Assembly (NCBI GenBank): GCA_937899935.1
Contig: CALCOW010000105.1
Coordinates: forward strand, 1 to 19,748
Origin: an uncultured Phycisphaerae bacterium
Lineage (GTDB): Bacteria; Planctomycetota; Phycisphaerae; Phycisphaerales; SM1A02
DNA length: 19,748 nucleotides
Direction of reading: 5' to 3'
The notes below the pieces were generated by a model. The model worked only from the letters and a program-made list of their open reading frames with translations. It made no database searches and was not told the DNA's origin. The position numbers were made by a program, and so were the translations under genes. Below are positions 7,483-14,437 of the stretch, piece after piece; positions within the stretch are counted from its first letter, which is position 1; each line of letters starts with the position of its first letter.

Positions 7483-8244
7483 TCAAGCTTTTCTGCGGTT
7501 CCAGATGGTACGCATCATCTCGATGGCTTCGGGCTCTGTGGCTAAAGGTCCTGTATCAGCCACAATGGCAAGCAACGCCTCATCGTAGGATGATCCATCG
7601 ATCTCATTGAGCCATTGCTTTGTTGTGACCAGCGCGTTGGCTGGTTTCTGAGCGAGCTGCTGTACCAGTGTCTCAGCTTTTGCGGCTACATCATCGGGAT
7701 TGTCAACCAGGTGTGATGCTAAGCCACTGCGAGTCGCTTCAGAGCCGTCGATCACCTTTCCGCCTAGCATCATGCTGCGTGCCAATCCTGGACCGACTTT
7801 ATTCTGAAGTAAAGGCAAGCTCACTGCTGGAGATATACCGAGGCGCAGAACTGGATACCCAAATCGAGCTTCAGTGTGTGTGACGACAAGATCAGCACTA
7901 CAGGCCAGTGCGCACCCACCAGCAATGGCAGCGCCTTGAACAGCTGCGACACAAACCGCTGGAAGTGATCGTATCCGGATCAGGGCACTGCCCAGACGGC
8001 GAATAAAGTCACCCATCACTGACGGGTTCTCAACAGCGGCCCCGAGATCGAAGCCGCTACAAAAGACTCGGCCTTCTCCATTGATTAAGAGAACCGAAAC
8101 AGATGGTGTAGCTTCAATTTCTGTCAGTGCCGCTTCAAGTCCATCAAACATTGCTTCAGACAGGGCATTTCGATGCGCAGGATCATTCAACGTGATCTTT
8201 GCAACACGTTGATTGATTTCAAGAATAATTGGTCCATCAGTCAT
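7483..8244 (-). CDS. Crotonase-fold (enoyl-CoA hydratase/isomerase family) protein, catalytic Glu residues missing
   Basis: At 253 residues this is a full-length crotonase. The two oxyanion-hole regions are present: FCSGFDLGAA (about residues 61-70) and GAAIAGGCALACSADL (about 104-119), followed by ARFGYPVLRLGISPA and a C-terminal helical trimerisation region. In classical enoyl-CoA hydratase the two acid/base glutamates lie in GGGCELA and in FGQPE; here the matching residues are Ala (GGCALA) and Val (YPVL). Hydration by the classical mechanism is therefore unlikely, although CoA-ester binding should persist. It could be an isomerase, thioesterase or other crotonase activity. No SD is visible; the gap before the start holds an inverted repeat at 8250-8264. 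The upstream neighbour in the same direction is an unrecognised protein. Confidence 0.85.
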   Translation of the reverse strand: MTDGPIILEINQRVAKITLNDPAHRNALSEAMFDGLEAALTEIEATPSVSVLLINGEGRVFCSGFDLGAAVENPSVMGDFIRRLGSALIRIRSLPAVCVAAVQGAAIAGGCALACSADLVVTHTEARFGYPVLRLGISPAVSLPLLQNKVGPGLARSMMLGGKVIDGSEATRSGLASHLVDNPDDVAAKAETLVQQLAQKPANALVTTKQWLNEIDGSSYDEALLAIVADTGPLATEPEAIEMMRTIWNRRKA

Positions 8245-8249
8245 AGCGT

Positions 8250-8264
8250 GAGATTAATTATCTC
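8250..8264. repeat. Inverted repeat GAGAT-N5-ATCTC before the crotonase gene
   Basis: A perfect 5-bp inverted repeat with a 5-bp AT spacer begins 6 bp upstream of the crotonase start. On the reverse strand it contains an AT-rich, -10-like stretch (GATAATT). It could be an operator over a promoter or chance; short arms keep confidence low. Confidence 0.25.
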
Positions 8265-8312
8265 GATGCTATCACGAACACGCCAGTCAGTGAGGCCTAG
8301 GCTCTTCGGTGA

Positions 8313-9107
8313 CTATTCAGGGCTGTACCACATACCTCCAATGAGGTCATACACCAGCGATAGATCAGCGGGATCTGTTTGATTACTGAATAAGGTCCTC
8401 AATCCAACGTCGATGAAGGTTGAATAGCATCGCGTTTCTTTGGGGAGGATAGCAACAGAACCACTGCGAGCCATCAGGCTCTCAAGCTGTCGCTGTTCGG
8501 GACGAGCAATGCCCTCAGCAGTTTGGCCACGGGTGGCGGCAATATATTGTCGAAAGTCCTCAGCCAAGACGGCCATAGCGTGCACTTTCCAGCGAGTTTG
8601 CACTTGAATGGAATGGTGGGGGCGAATATCGATGACTGCAATAGCTCGAACTTCTGCAGCTAAAGGTGAGGTCCCCATATCAACTGCTCGTCGAAGTGCT
8701 CTGAGATCTCCAGGTTCGATCGGCCCATCCACGATCACAGCAACATAGGAGCGAGCTTCAAGGAAGGCTGCAAGATCAAGCGCTGAATCATAGGGCAATG
8801 CCATTGATGCAAGACCGAGGTGATGTAAAACCGAGATTCCTAATCGCTCCGTGATCGCCAACAGATGAGGCTCAACCCCTGGTTCATCGCGCAGCATGAT
8901 CGCAACGGTGCAGCGGCGGGATGTCCGACGTAGTGCCGCGATTGAATCGACAGCGCGCATTGGGGAGACCGTCAGATTCCAACCGTAGGGGCGGCTTGTG
9001 AGTGCCGCGTGCAACGGGAGCAAAGAATCCTTCAAGTCAGATGGCTGGTTGGACGTTTTGTCTCGCCGTTGTGGGCTATTGAAAGCATTGGAAATGGTCG
9101 GGCGCAT
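8313..9107 (-). CDS. Hypothetical protein, unrecognised
   Basis: I do not recognise this protein. From the ATG at 9107 it is 264 residues. A low-complexity polar N-terminus of about 40 residues is followed by alternating strand/helix segments (VAIMLR, YVAVIVDG, RAIAVIDI), suggesting a cytoplasmic alpha/beta domain with no membrane segments or signal peptide. The C-terminal third is mostly helical and ends with GGMWYSPE. The frame is open upstream to a TTG at 9260, but that stretch is Arg-rich, without protein-like pattern or SD, and falls in a stem-loop-rich gap. The ATG at 9107 has a purine stretch (GGGGAAAG) ending 8 nt upstream. The gene lies upstream of the crotonase gene in the same direction with a 68-bp gap, so they may be co-transcribed. 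Confidence 0.6.
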   Translation of the reverse strand: MRPTISNAFNSPQRRDKTSNQPSDLKDSLLPLHAALTSRPYGWNLTVSPMRAVDSIAALRRTSRRCTVAIMLRDEPGVEPHLLAITERLGISVLHHLGLASMALPYDSALDLAAFLEARSYVAVIVDGPIEPGDLRALRRAVDMGTSPLAAEVRAIAVIDIRPHHSIQVQTRWKVHAMAVLAEDFRQYIAATRGQTAEGIARPEQRQLESLMARSGSVAILPKETRCYSTFIDVGLRTLFSNQTDPADLSLVYDLIGGMWYSPE

Positions 9108-9486
9108 TAACTTAACTTTCCCCGGGGGAGATCCCGGTGTACTGGCAATGAGTACTTTTGTGATGAAACGAAGTGGCTGAAAGCCCAGATTTTTGCCAAG
9201 CCTTACCCGAGTCCTTAATGGTCTTTGATGGGTTCGACGTAAAATTCCGCTGAGGAGCAATAGAGAAATGGTCCCGCAGTCCGAGCCGCCAGGGCGGCCA
9301 CATCATCCAAACAAGGCCTTGAATGCCTGGACGGAGGGATGCCCTCCTCTACGTTCCCAGCAGCAATGGGGTTCTCAGGATCGGAGAAGATCTTGCTCTG
9401 AGCCCGCAAAGCGTACGGAGTCCCTATAGTGCATGCCAAAACGTCGATTCAGCAACGAAAATATTGCCCAGAAAGGGGGCTTCCCC
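9108..9486. other. Divergent 380-bp gap rich in stem-loops
   Basis: This gap between the reverse hypothetical gene and the forward UbiB-like gene has no convincing coding frame. It holds several perfect or near-perfect inverted repeats: CCGGG/CCCGG at 9122-9137, GTACT/AGTAC at 9139-9155, GCCGCC/GGCGGC at 9285-9298, the palindrome CAAGGCCTTG at 9312-9321, GGAGGG/CCCTCC at 9333-9347, and TCGGAGAA/TT(G)CTCTGA at 9381-9401. It must also hold promoters for both flanking genes. It could encode a structured RNA or leader on either strand; it does not match any RNA family I know. Confidence 0.4.
9425..9430 (+). promoter_or_regulatory. Possible -10 element TATAGT for the UbiB-like gene
   Basis: TATAGT would place transcription start near 9437. 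That lies downstream of the ATG at 9433 and so would favour the ATG at 9487 as the start. No good -35 is visible at the usual spacing. Confidence 0.25.
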
Positions 9487-11175
9487 ATGAGCTTCATCGG
9501 GACAGTGCGAAACTTTGGACGATATCGAGAGATTTTGAGCGTTCTCGTTCGCTATGGATTTGCGGAGATTTTTGACGACACCAAGATTTCTCTCGTCTTC
9601 GATAAGATCCGGCATCATAAAACAGACGAATCAGTAAAACGCATGGCGCGTCCGGAGCGTCTTCGCGGGGCATTTGAGGAGCTCGGACCTACTTTCGTGA
9701 AGCTTGGTCAGGTCCTTAGCACTCGGCCAGATCTCCTACCTACCGAATATTGTGAAGCCCTTAAGAGGCTCCAAGATGATGTCACGCAGGTTCCCTTTGA
9801 AGAGATAGAAAAAGAACTTCGAGAGGAGTTTGGAGATCGTCTTGATAGCGAGTTCCAAGAAATCAATCCTGTTGCTATTGCAGCGGCATCTGTTGGGCAG
9901 GTGCATAGAGCAGTACTCAAAGATGGCAGCAAGATAGTTCTGAAGATCCTGCGCCCGCATATTGAAAAGACTATTGATGCAGATATTGAGATTCTCAGAT
10001 CACTCGCACATGTGGTCGAAGATCACAATCCAGATCTTGGATTTAGCCCCGTTGCAGTCGTTGATAATTTTGGACGATCGTTAAAGAAAGAGCTTGATTT
10101 CTATAACGAGGCTAAGAATACAGATCGATTCACTGCCATGTTCCAAGATACAGATCGTGTTAACTTTGCCAAGGTTTACTGGAATGTGACAACAAGACGT
10201 GTGCTCGGCCTTCAAGAAATAGAAGGGCTGGAGTTGTCACACTGGAAGACGGCAGATCTCACCACAAAACAACGTAAGACGATTGTTGAAAATGTTGCTT
10301 ACGCTGTCTTCAAACAGTGCCTCGAAGTTGGCTTTTTTCATGCCGATCCACACCCAGGAAACATCATGGTGCTCCCTGGAGAGCGAATTGTCTTCTTAGA
10401 TTGCGGCATGACTGGACATCTTGATCCGCACACCGCCCGTGATTTAGCAGATCTTCTCTATGGTGTGGCCAAATCAGATATTGACCGTGTGACCCAAGCT
10501 TTTATGAGCCTAGGAAACGTTGATATATCCAGCGTTGACGAACGCGCTATGCGGCAGGACATACAAGAGTTCGTTGATGCGTATACAAATGTTGGTCTGG
10601 AGCAGATTAGCCTTGGCGGTATGCTCCGACAATTCCTCGATGGTATGCGCCGGCACCATTTATCAACACCGACAGATATCGTGATGTTGATTAAGGCTCT
10701 TTCAACACTCGAAGGAATGGCAGAAGAACTTGATCCTAGTTTTGATCTGGTTGCTACGTCACAGCCCTTTGTGACAGCTTTGGTCAAACGCCGTTATAGC
10801 GTGGCGGGTATCAAGGAGCGTATTACAGAGGATGTACGGCGGTGGGCCAATTTGGTTGAAACCTTTCCAACCGAGATCTCTAAGATTCTTGCCAAGATTC
10901 GTGGAAACAAGATGAGCATGGCGCTCCATCATGAGGGCCTCGAGCATCTCACGCGCTCTATCGAGCATGCGAGTCGCAATATTTTAATGGCACTGATTAT
11001 TGCAGGGCTCTTAGTCGGCTCTTCAATTCTTGTTCATACGCAGCGAGCAGCTGAGAGCGTGACCGGCGTGTTCATTTTGGGCATCTGTGGTTTCTTTGTT
11101 GCAGGATTCTGCGCTGTCATGCTGTTATTCAACAACATACGTGCAGTGATGCGGCATCCCAAGCACAAGAACTAG
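9487..11175 (+). CDS. ABC1/UbiB-family atypical kinase
   Basis: A 562-residue UbiB/ADCK-type protein. Family members are ATPase/kinase-like proteins needed for quinone biosynthesis or lipid handling at the membrane. Motifs from this start: the family-specific KLGQ (72-75) and RPDLLP; the Ala-rich nucleotide loop AAASVGQVHRA (about 132-142) replacing a Gly-rich loop; the VLK Lys (about 153); the catalytic-loop HADPHPGN (285-292); and LDCGMTG (305-310), where most relatives have DFG. Two C-terminal membrane helices (about 515-562) anchor it, as in bacterial UbiB. AAGGGGG (9473-9479) lies 7 nt before this ATG, while the upstream ATG at 9433 lacks an SD, so 9487 is preferred. It stands alone between a divergent and a convergent gene. 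The same window encodes an NDH-2-like enzyme, which would use quinone, but the two are not in one operon. Confidence 0.92.
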   Translation: MSFIGTVRNFGRYREILSVLVRYGFAEIFDDTKISLVFDKIRHHKTDESVKRMARPERLRGAFEELGPTFVKLGQVLSTRPDLLPTEYCEALKRLQDDVTQVPFEEIEKELREEFGDRLDSEFQEINPVAIAAASVGQVHRAVLKDGSKIVLKILRPHIEKTIDADIEILRSLAHVVEDHNPDLGFSPVAVVDNFGRSLKKELDFYNEAKNTDRFTAMFQDTDRVNFAKVYWNVTTRRVLGLQEIEGLELSHWKTADLTTKQRKTIVENVAYAVFKQCLEVGFFHADPHPGNIMVLPGERIVFLDCGMTGHLDPHTARDLADLLYGVAKSDIDRVTQAFMSLGNVDISSVDERAMRQDIQEFVDAYTNVGLEQISLGGMLRQFLDGMRRHHLSTPTDIVMLIKALSTLEGMAEELDPSFDLVATSQPFVTALVKRRYSVAGIKERITEDVRRWANLVETFPTEISKILAKIRGNKMSMALHHEGLEHLTRSIEHASRNILMALIIAGLLVGSSILVHTQRAAESVTGVFILGICGFFVAGFCAVMLLFNNIRAVMRHPKHKN

Positions 11176-11220
11176 ACGCACGAGTGGTCCCAGTGCGCCA
11201 GCTACCTTCACCGCAGTGGA

Positions 11221-12339
11221 TTAGAAGTCGAGCCCAAGCCCAACATTGATACGTAAGTATGTTGGGAAGTCATCAGCAGCAATATGTGAATCATATTCAT
11301 AGTGAACACCAATGATCAGGCTGAGGTTCTCAAAGTCTTTGAGGCCTATTTCGTAGTTGCCCGAGGCGATGAAACGGTATTGATCGATGGCAAGTAGATC
11401 TGGGTAATAAGTAAGTTCAAAGCTGAGCGTTTGCTCTTTTCCAGGTTTCCAAGCTGCTTGAAGTCCGATGAGGCCTTCAGGCACAATGCCCTCGTCGTCT
11501 GAGGTGCCCAATTCACGTCGGATACCACCACCGAGCTTGAACGTTGCTGATAGAAGCGTGTACTCGCTGCCGTCTGCAGCCTTACGCTTTTGATCAATGA
11601 ACTCATACCCTAGATCACCGTTGACGATGACGCGATAGTCCCAAGCTTGAAATTGAGCTTTGTCAAAGAACCCTTGCACACTGGGTATCCATCGAGAATC
11701 TGGGGCTTGCCACTCCGACTGTACCTTTGTTTCTAATCTGTTTTGTGTTGTTTCCTCGTTGGTTGATTGGTATTGGTAATTCGCTGAGGCGGTTAAGGTC
11801 TGAATACCTTTGGTCATAGTTGTGTTAATGCCAACATTGAAATTTGTTGTGTTGTTAGCACCTTCTGTCAATCCATAGCCAAGTTGAAACTGCGACTTCC
11901 AGATAGCCTGAGCTTCGGTTGCTTCTGCAGCCGTGAGACTTGAATCAGTCGCAGCAATTCCTGCAGGCGTTCCTACGGTAGCGCTTTGAGCAACAGCAGC
12001 AGGAGGCGCCGATTCTGAATCAGTCCCTTTCGGGGCCTGAGTCGTATCTGCGTCTCCTGCTGCTGGTATTTGTGAATCCACTTCTTTGGCAGTGGTTTCT
12101 GGTGGCGTATGTTCTATTGATTCGATCTTGTCTCTAGGAACGATCAAAGTTCCCAGCACTGGATGTTCGAGCTCAATCGCATCATCTGTTTCCTTGATGA
12201 TGTTGCCATGGAGCGTATCTCCCGAGGTTAACACCACCGTGTCGGAAAACGCGTTTGAAGCGATGATCGCAAGAAGCATCCATGCCATCAAGAACGAGGG
12301 AAATGAGCGAAATGTAAGCTTCCATAAGGTTTTGCGCAT
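11221..12339 (-). CDS. DUF481-type outer-membrane beta-barrel protein
   Basis: A 372-residue exported protein. Residues 1-32 look like a signal peptide with a basic N-terminus and hydrophobic core (MAWMLLAIIA). Residues about 34-77 form a small beta unit (VLTSGDTLHGNI, then VPRDKIESIEH), typical of the N-terminal piece in DUF481 proteins of planctomycetes. An Ala/Thr/Pro-rich linker spans about 78-140. From about 145 the sequence alternates aromatic and polar residues in amphipathic strands (QFQLGYGL, LTASANYQYQ, FELTYYP), ending in GLGLDF. The terminal Phe is the classical C-terminal signature of BAM-inserted barrels. DUF481 members are salt-stress-associated or of unknown function. No SD is visible. 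It is divergent from the zinc-ribbon gene (117-bp gap) and convergent with the UbiB-like gene. Confidence 0.85.
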   Translation of the reverse strand: MRKTLWKLTFRSFPSFLMAWMLLAIIASNAFSDTVVLTSGDTLHGNIIKETDDAIELEHPVLGTLIVPRDKIESIEHTPPETTAKEVDSQIPAAGDADTTQAPKGTDSESAPPAAVAQSATVGTPAGIAATDSSLTAAEATEAQAIWKSQFQLGYGLTEGANNTTNFNVGINTTMTKGIQTLTASANYQYQSTNEETTQNRLETKVQSEWQAPDSRWIPSVQGFFDKAQFQAWDYRVIVNGDLGYEFIDQKRKAADGSEYTLLSATFKLGGGIRRELGTSDDEGIVPEGLIGLQAAWKPGKEQTLSFELTYYPDLLAIDQYRFIASGNYEIGLKDFENLSLIIGVHYEYDSHIAADDFPTYLRINVGLGLDF

Positions 12340-12402
12340 CGACGGAGGATCGCTTAGTTGCTCAGATTCGTCAAGCAGTAGGAATCACACTCTCAGTTGA
12401 TT

Positions 12403-12432
12403 ATGACTCAAGCTCCCTCTCTGGGCTAGAAT
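12403..12432 (+). promoter_or_regulatory. Possible promoter for the zinc-ribbon membrane protein
   Basis: TAGAAT (12427-12432) is a good -10 match. ATGACT (12403-12408) agrees with TTGACA at four positions with an 18-bp spacer. Transcription would begin about 18 nt before the ATG at 12457, which fits a short, SD-less leader. The -35 match is weak. Confidence 0.3.
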
Positions 12433-12456
12433 ACTGGCAAGAGACGGCAACCAAAA

Positions 12457-13341
12457 ATGAACAATCAAGATGGTTATGATGTTGAATCCTCTGAAAGCCC
12501 GGGCCCCGGGGAGCAGCCAGAGGAGCATCCACAAGATTCCACAGAAGATTTGGGTGGCCAGAGCAACGATGTTGCGGAGGGGCAGTCACCAGACTTCAGT
12601 GACAAGGGTCATGATCTCGAGCCGCTGGATGAAACGAGCCCAAGTGATATTCAAAATGAATTGACGTGTCCTCATTGTGGTGCTCCCAAGCATGGTTCAC
12701 GGGGCCTTTGCCATCGCTGTGGCCATGATTCGAATGATCCCAGTGAGACTGATGATGGAACTAGTAACCCCTCAGCGGTTGTTGCTGACGCCGTGAGCGC
12801 CTTTGAACGAGCTGAGGATGAACGTGATGCACCATTATCAGGATTGGGGCGGGGTGGTTTTCTTTTGCCGGGCGCACTGGCCATATTTTGTGTTGCAGTG
12901 ACCCTTGGTGGCTACGTCGTAGGAGTGCATGCGCTCTTCCCGGGTGTTGATGATCCGGAACTCACGGTTTCTATTGGCTGGCGATTCCTGGGTCTTCTTC
13001 GCTACTTAGCTCTGGTTGTGTTCTTTGTGGGGTGTGGGCTGGTCTCACTGGCTGTGATTGCCATGCTTCTCAACGTTCAGTTTGGAGACATCCCTTTGGC
13101 AACAATTCGTCTGCTGTCCTGTGTCACAGCGATGCGTCTTGTTGCCTTTATATCGATATCAACAACATTTCTTCAGTCAGTTGTAGAAGTGCTAGGAGGC
13201 ATCGCTATTGTTCTGGCCCTCATGATCTTGTATTTCACAATCAAGATTCGTGAGGCATGCCTCTTTTTGGGCATGTCGGTTCTCTGTGTATTCCTGATTT
13301 GGATCACAGCCTACTTTGTCATCTGGGTGATGATGGGTTAG
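12457..13341 (+). CDS. Zinc-ribbon protein with C-terminal multi-pass membrane region
   Basis: A 294-residue protein with three parts. Residues 1-68 are very acidic and disordered-looking (rich in Glu, Asp, Ser, Pro). Residues 71-88 are a zinc ribbon, C71-PH-C74 and C85-HR-C88. After a second acidic linker, residues about 133-294 contain roughly five hydrophobic helices separated by short loops. This is a common bacterial layout (zinc ribbon plus membrane region) without an assigned function. The cytoplasmic ribbon could mediate protein contact rather than catalysis. No SD is apparent before the ATG. It is divergent from the DUF481 gene and ends 19 bp from the convergent FKBP gene. Confidence 0.75.
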   Translation: MNNQDGYDVESSESPGPGEQPEEHPQDSTEDLGGQSNDVAEGQSPDFSDKGHDLEPLDETSPSDIQNELTCPHCGAPKHGSRGLCHRCGHDSNDPSETDDGTSNPSAVVADAVSAFERAEDERDAPLSGLGRGGFLLPGALAIFCVAVTLGGYVVGVHALFPGVDDPELTVSIGWRFLGLLRYLALVVFFVGCGLVSLAVIAMLLNVQFGDIPLATIRLLSCVTAMRLVAFISISTTFLQSVVEVLGGIAIVLALMILYFTIKIREACLFLGMSVLCVFLIWITAYFVIWVMMG

Positions 13342-13360
13342 ACGAAATACAGAGGCCGCT

Positions 13361-13774
13361 TCAGTCAACGGCAGTCAGCCGAACTTCAAGTGTCAGCGTG
13401 GTGTTCGGTGGTATTGCATTATTGCCATAAGCGGCTCGGCCCCAGTGTTTGCATGGTGGACACAACACAATACGCTCGCCCCCAACTCGCATTCCATTAA
13501 CAGTATGGTCAATGCCTTCAATCACAGCGCCGCGGCCGAGCTGAAATGAGAATCGATCATCAGTTAAGATGGCCTGTCCATCTGGCAGGCGCACTTCATA
13601 ATCAATTGTGACGACATCACCTGTTGCCGCAGGGGCGCCTTGTCCTCGCTGTTCAGCTACAACCTCGATGTCTGATTCCACAATAGTAATTTGTGGGTTG
13701 TCACAACCAAACAACACGATCAAAACAAGATTGATGAGAATAAAAAATCGAAGCATGCTGGAGCTATCGGCCAT
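13361..13774 (-). CDS. FKBP-type peptidyl-prolyl isomerase, probable lipoprotein
   Basis: A 137-residue single-domain FKBP. The N-terminus has a hydrophobic run ending in LFGC (Cys24 from the first ATG), a lipobox, so the mature protein should be membrane-tethered outside the cytoplasm. The FKBP core is recognisable: VTIDYEVRLPDG, FQLGRGAVIEGI, VNGMRVGGERIV, AAYGNNAIPP and LTLEVRL. Members speed up cis-trans proline isomerisation. Two oddities stand out: the Trp at the floor of the FKBP12 pocket is Ile here (EGI instead of RGW), and the loop before AYG contains CPPC where relatives usually have a cysteine-free PP motif. Start choice is open (13774, or the ATG at 13756, which gives a more compact signal peptide); neither has a good SD. 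It lies 27 bp downstream of the NeuD-like gene in the same direction and may belong to that transcript. Confidence 0.88.
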   Translation of the reverse strand: MADSSSMLRFFILINLVLIVLFGCDNPQITIVESDIEVVAEQRGQGAPAATGDVVTIDYEVRLPDGQAILTDDRFSFQLGRGAVIEGIDHTVNGMRVGGERIVLCPPCKHWGRAAYGNNAIPPNTTLTLEVRLTAVD

Positions 13775-13801
13775 TTGACAAAGCCCACTAAAGCTTGAAA
13801 G

Positions 13802-14437
13802 TCATCGGGCCGGCACACCCACTGAAACTTGACCAGCATCAACATCCTTATTGGCCACTGCGCCGGCACCAAGGGTTGCGTACTCGCCAATCTTGACCCC
13901 AGGCAGCACCACCGCGCCTGCGCCTATCAAGGCGCTTTCACCTATTTTGGCAGCACCGCACAGGATGGCACCGGGGGCGATGTGGGCAAGTTGCCCCACC
14001 AAACAATCATGTTCTACGATGGCTCCGGAGTTGATCATGGCGCCTTGGCACACGACAGCACCGGTATTGACAATGGCCCTTGGCCCAACAAAAACCAGTG
14101 CCTCTAGTCGGGTGTTTGCTGCAATGTATGCTGATGGATGTGCGATCGGTTGTGCCTCAGGCTGCCTATTCCGCTGCAGCGTTTCTATAAGATGCCGTCG
14201 ATCTGCATTACTGCCAACTGCTGGGAATACTTCTGCAGATTGTTCAAGTGAGCCAAGAAGATCCCACAGTTGACTGGTGCCCCCAAGAAAAGGGGCGCCA
14301 ATGCTCTCTGAGGCAGTTGGTGTTACAGGACCATCGTCTATGAAACCCACAACTTCGTGACCGCAAGCCCGCATCGCGTCAGCGACCACCGATGCGTGTC
14401 CACCTCCACCGAGCAATAAGAACCTTCTTGGTTTCAT
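13802..14437 (-). CDS. NeuD/PglD-like sugar O- or N-acyltransferase (left-handed beta-helix)
   Basis: A 211-residue protein with a small Rossmann-like N-terminal domain (LLLGGGGHASVVADAM at about residues 7-22, then VVGFIDD) that binds the sugar nucleotide in NeuD/PglD relatives. The C-terminus (about 95-211) has hexapeptide repeats of the left-handed beta-helix type (for example AIVNTGAVV, HIAPGAILCG, LIGAGAVVLPGVKIG). The conserved His in the VEHDC turn fits the family's catalytic base. Such enzymes acetylate surface sugars in the cytoplasm. AGGTGA lies 10 nt before the ATG, and the ATG overlaps the stop of the upstream gene (14434-14437). No glycan cluster surrounds it, so the substrate cannot be inferred. 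The protein ends at GVPAR, slightly earlier than many relatives. Confidence 0.87.
   Translation of the reverse strand: MKPRRFLLLGGGGHASVVADAMRACGHEVVGFIDDGPVTPTASESIGAPFLGGTSQLWDLLGSLEQSAEVFPAVGSNADRRHLIETLQRNRQPEAQPIAHPSAYIAANTRLEALVFVGPRAIVNTGAVVCQGAMINSGAIVEHDCLVGQLAHIAPGAILCGAAKIGESALIGAGAVVLPGVKIGEYATLGAGAVANKDVDAGQVSVGVPAR

Noticed and set aside
8285..8310. Imperfect hairpin around GGCCTAGGC upstream of the crotonase gene
   Set aside because: Stem is interrupted, the loop is too short in the best pairing and no T-run follows.
9233..9245. GGGTTCGACG resembling a tRNA T-loop or tmRNA 5' segment
   Set aside because: No acceptor stem, no matching arms and no tmRNA tag frame nearby.
9108..9260. 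N-terminal extension of the hypothetical protein to a TTG at 9260
   Set aside because: The extension is Arg-rich, without protein-like pattern or SD, while an ATG at 9107 is available.
9215..9439. A reverse open frame of 74 codons beginning with TTG
   Set aside because: No SD, no recognisable domain, and it lies in the stem-loop-rich gap; a coding role is possible but unsupported.
9433..9486. Longer start of the UbiB-like gene at ATG 9433
   Set aside because: No SD at 9433, a possible -10 box immediately upstream that would start transcription after it, and a good SD before ATG 9487.
11177..11197. Hairpin CGCAC/GTGCG between the UbiB-like and DUF481 genes as a bidirectional terminator
   Set aside because: Only a 5-bp stem with an 11-nt loop and no T-run on either strand.
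13851..14273. A forward open frame of 140 codons
   Set aside because: Its translation is Pro/Ala/Cys-rich repetitive sequence caused by the hexapeptide repeats of the NeuD-like gene on the other strand.
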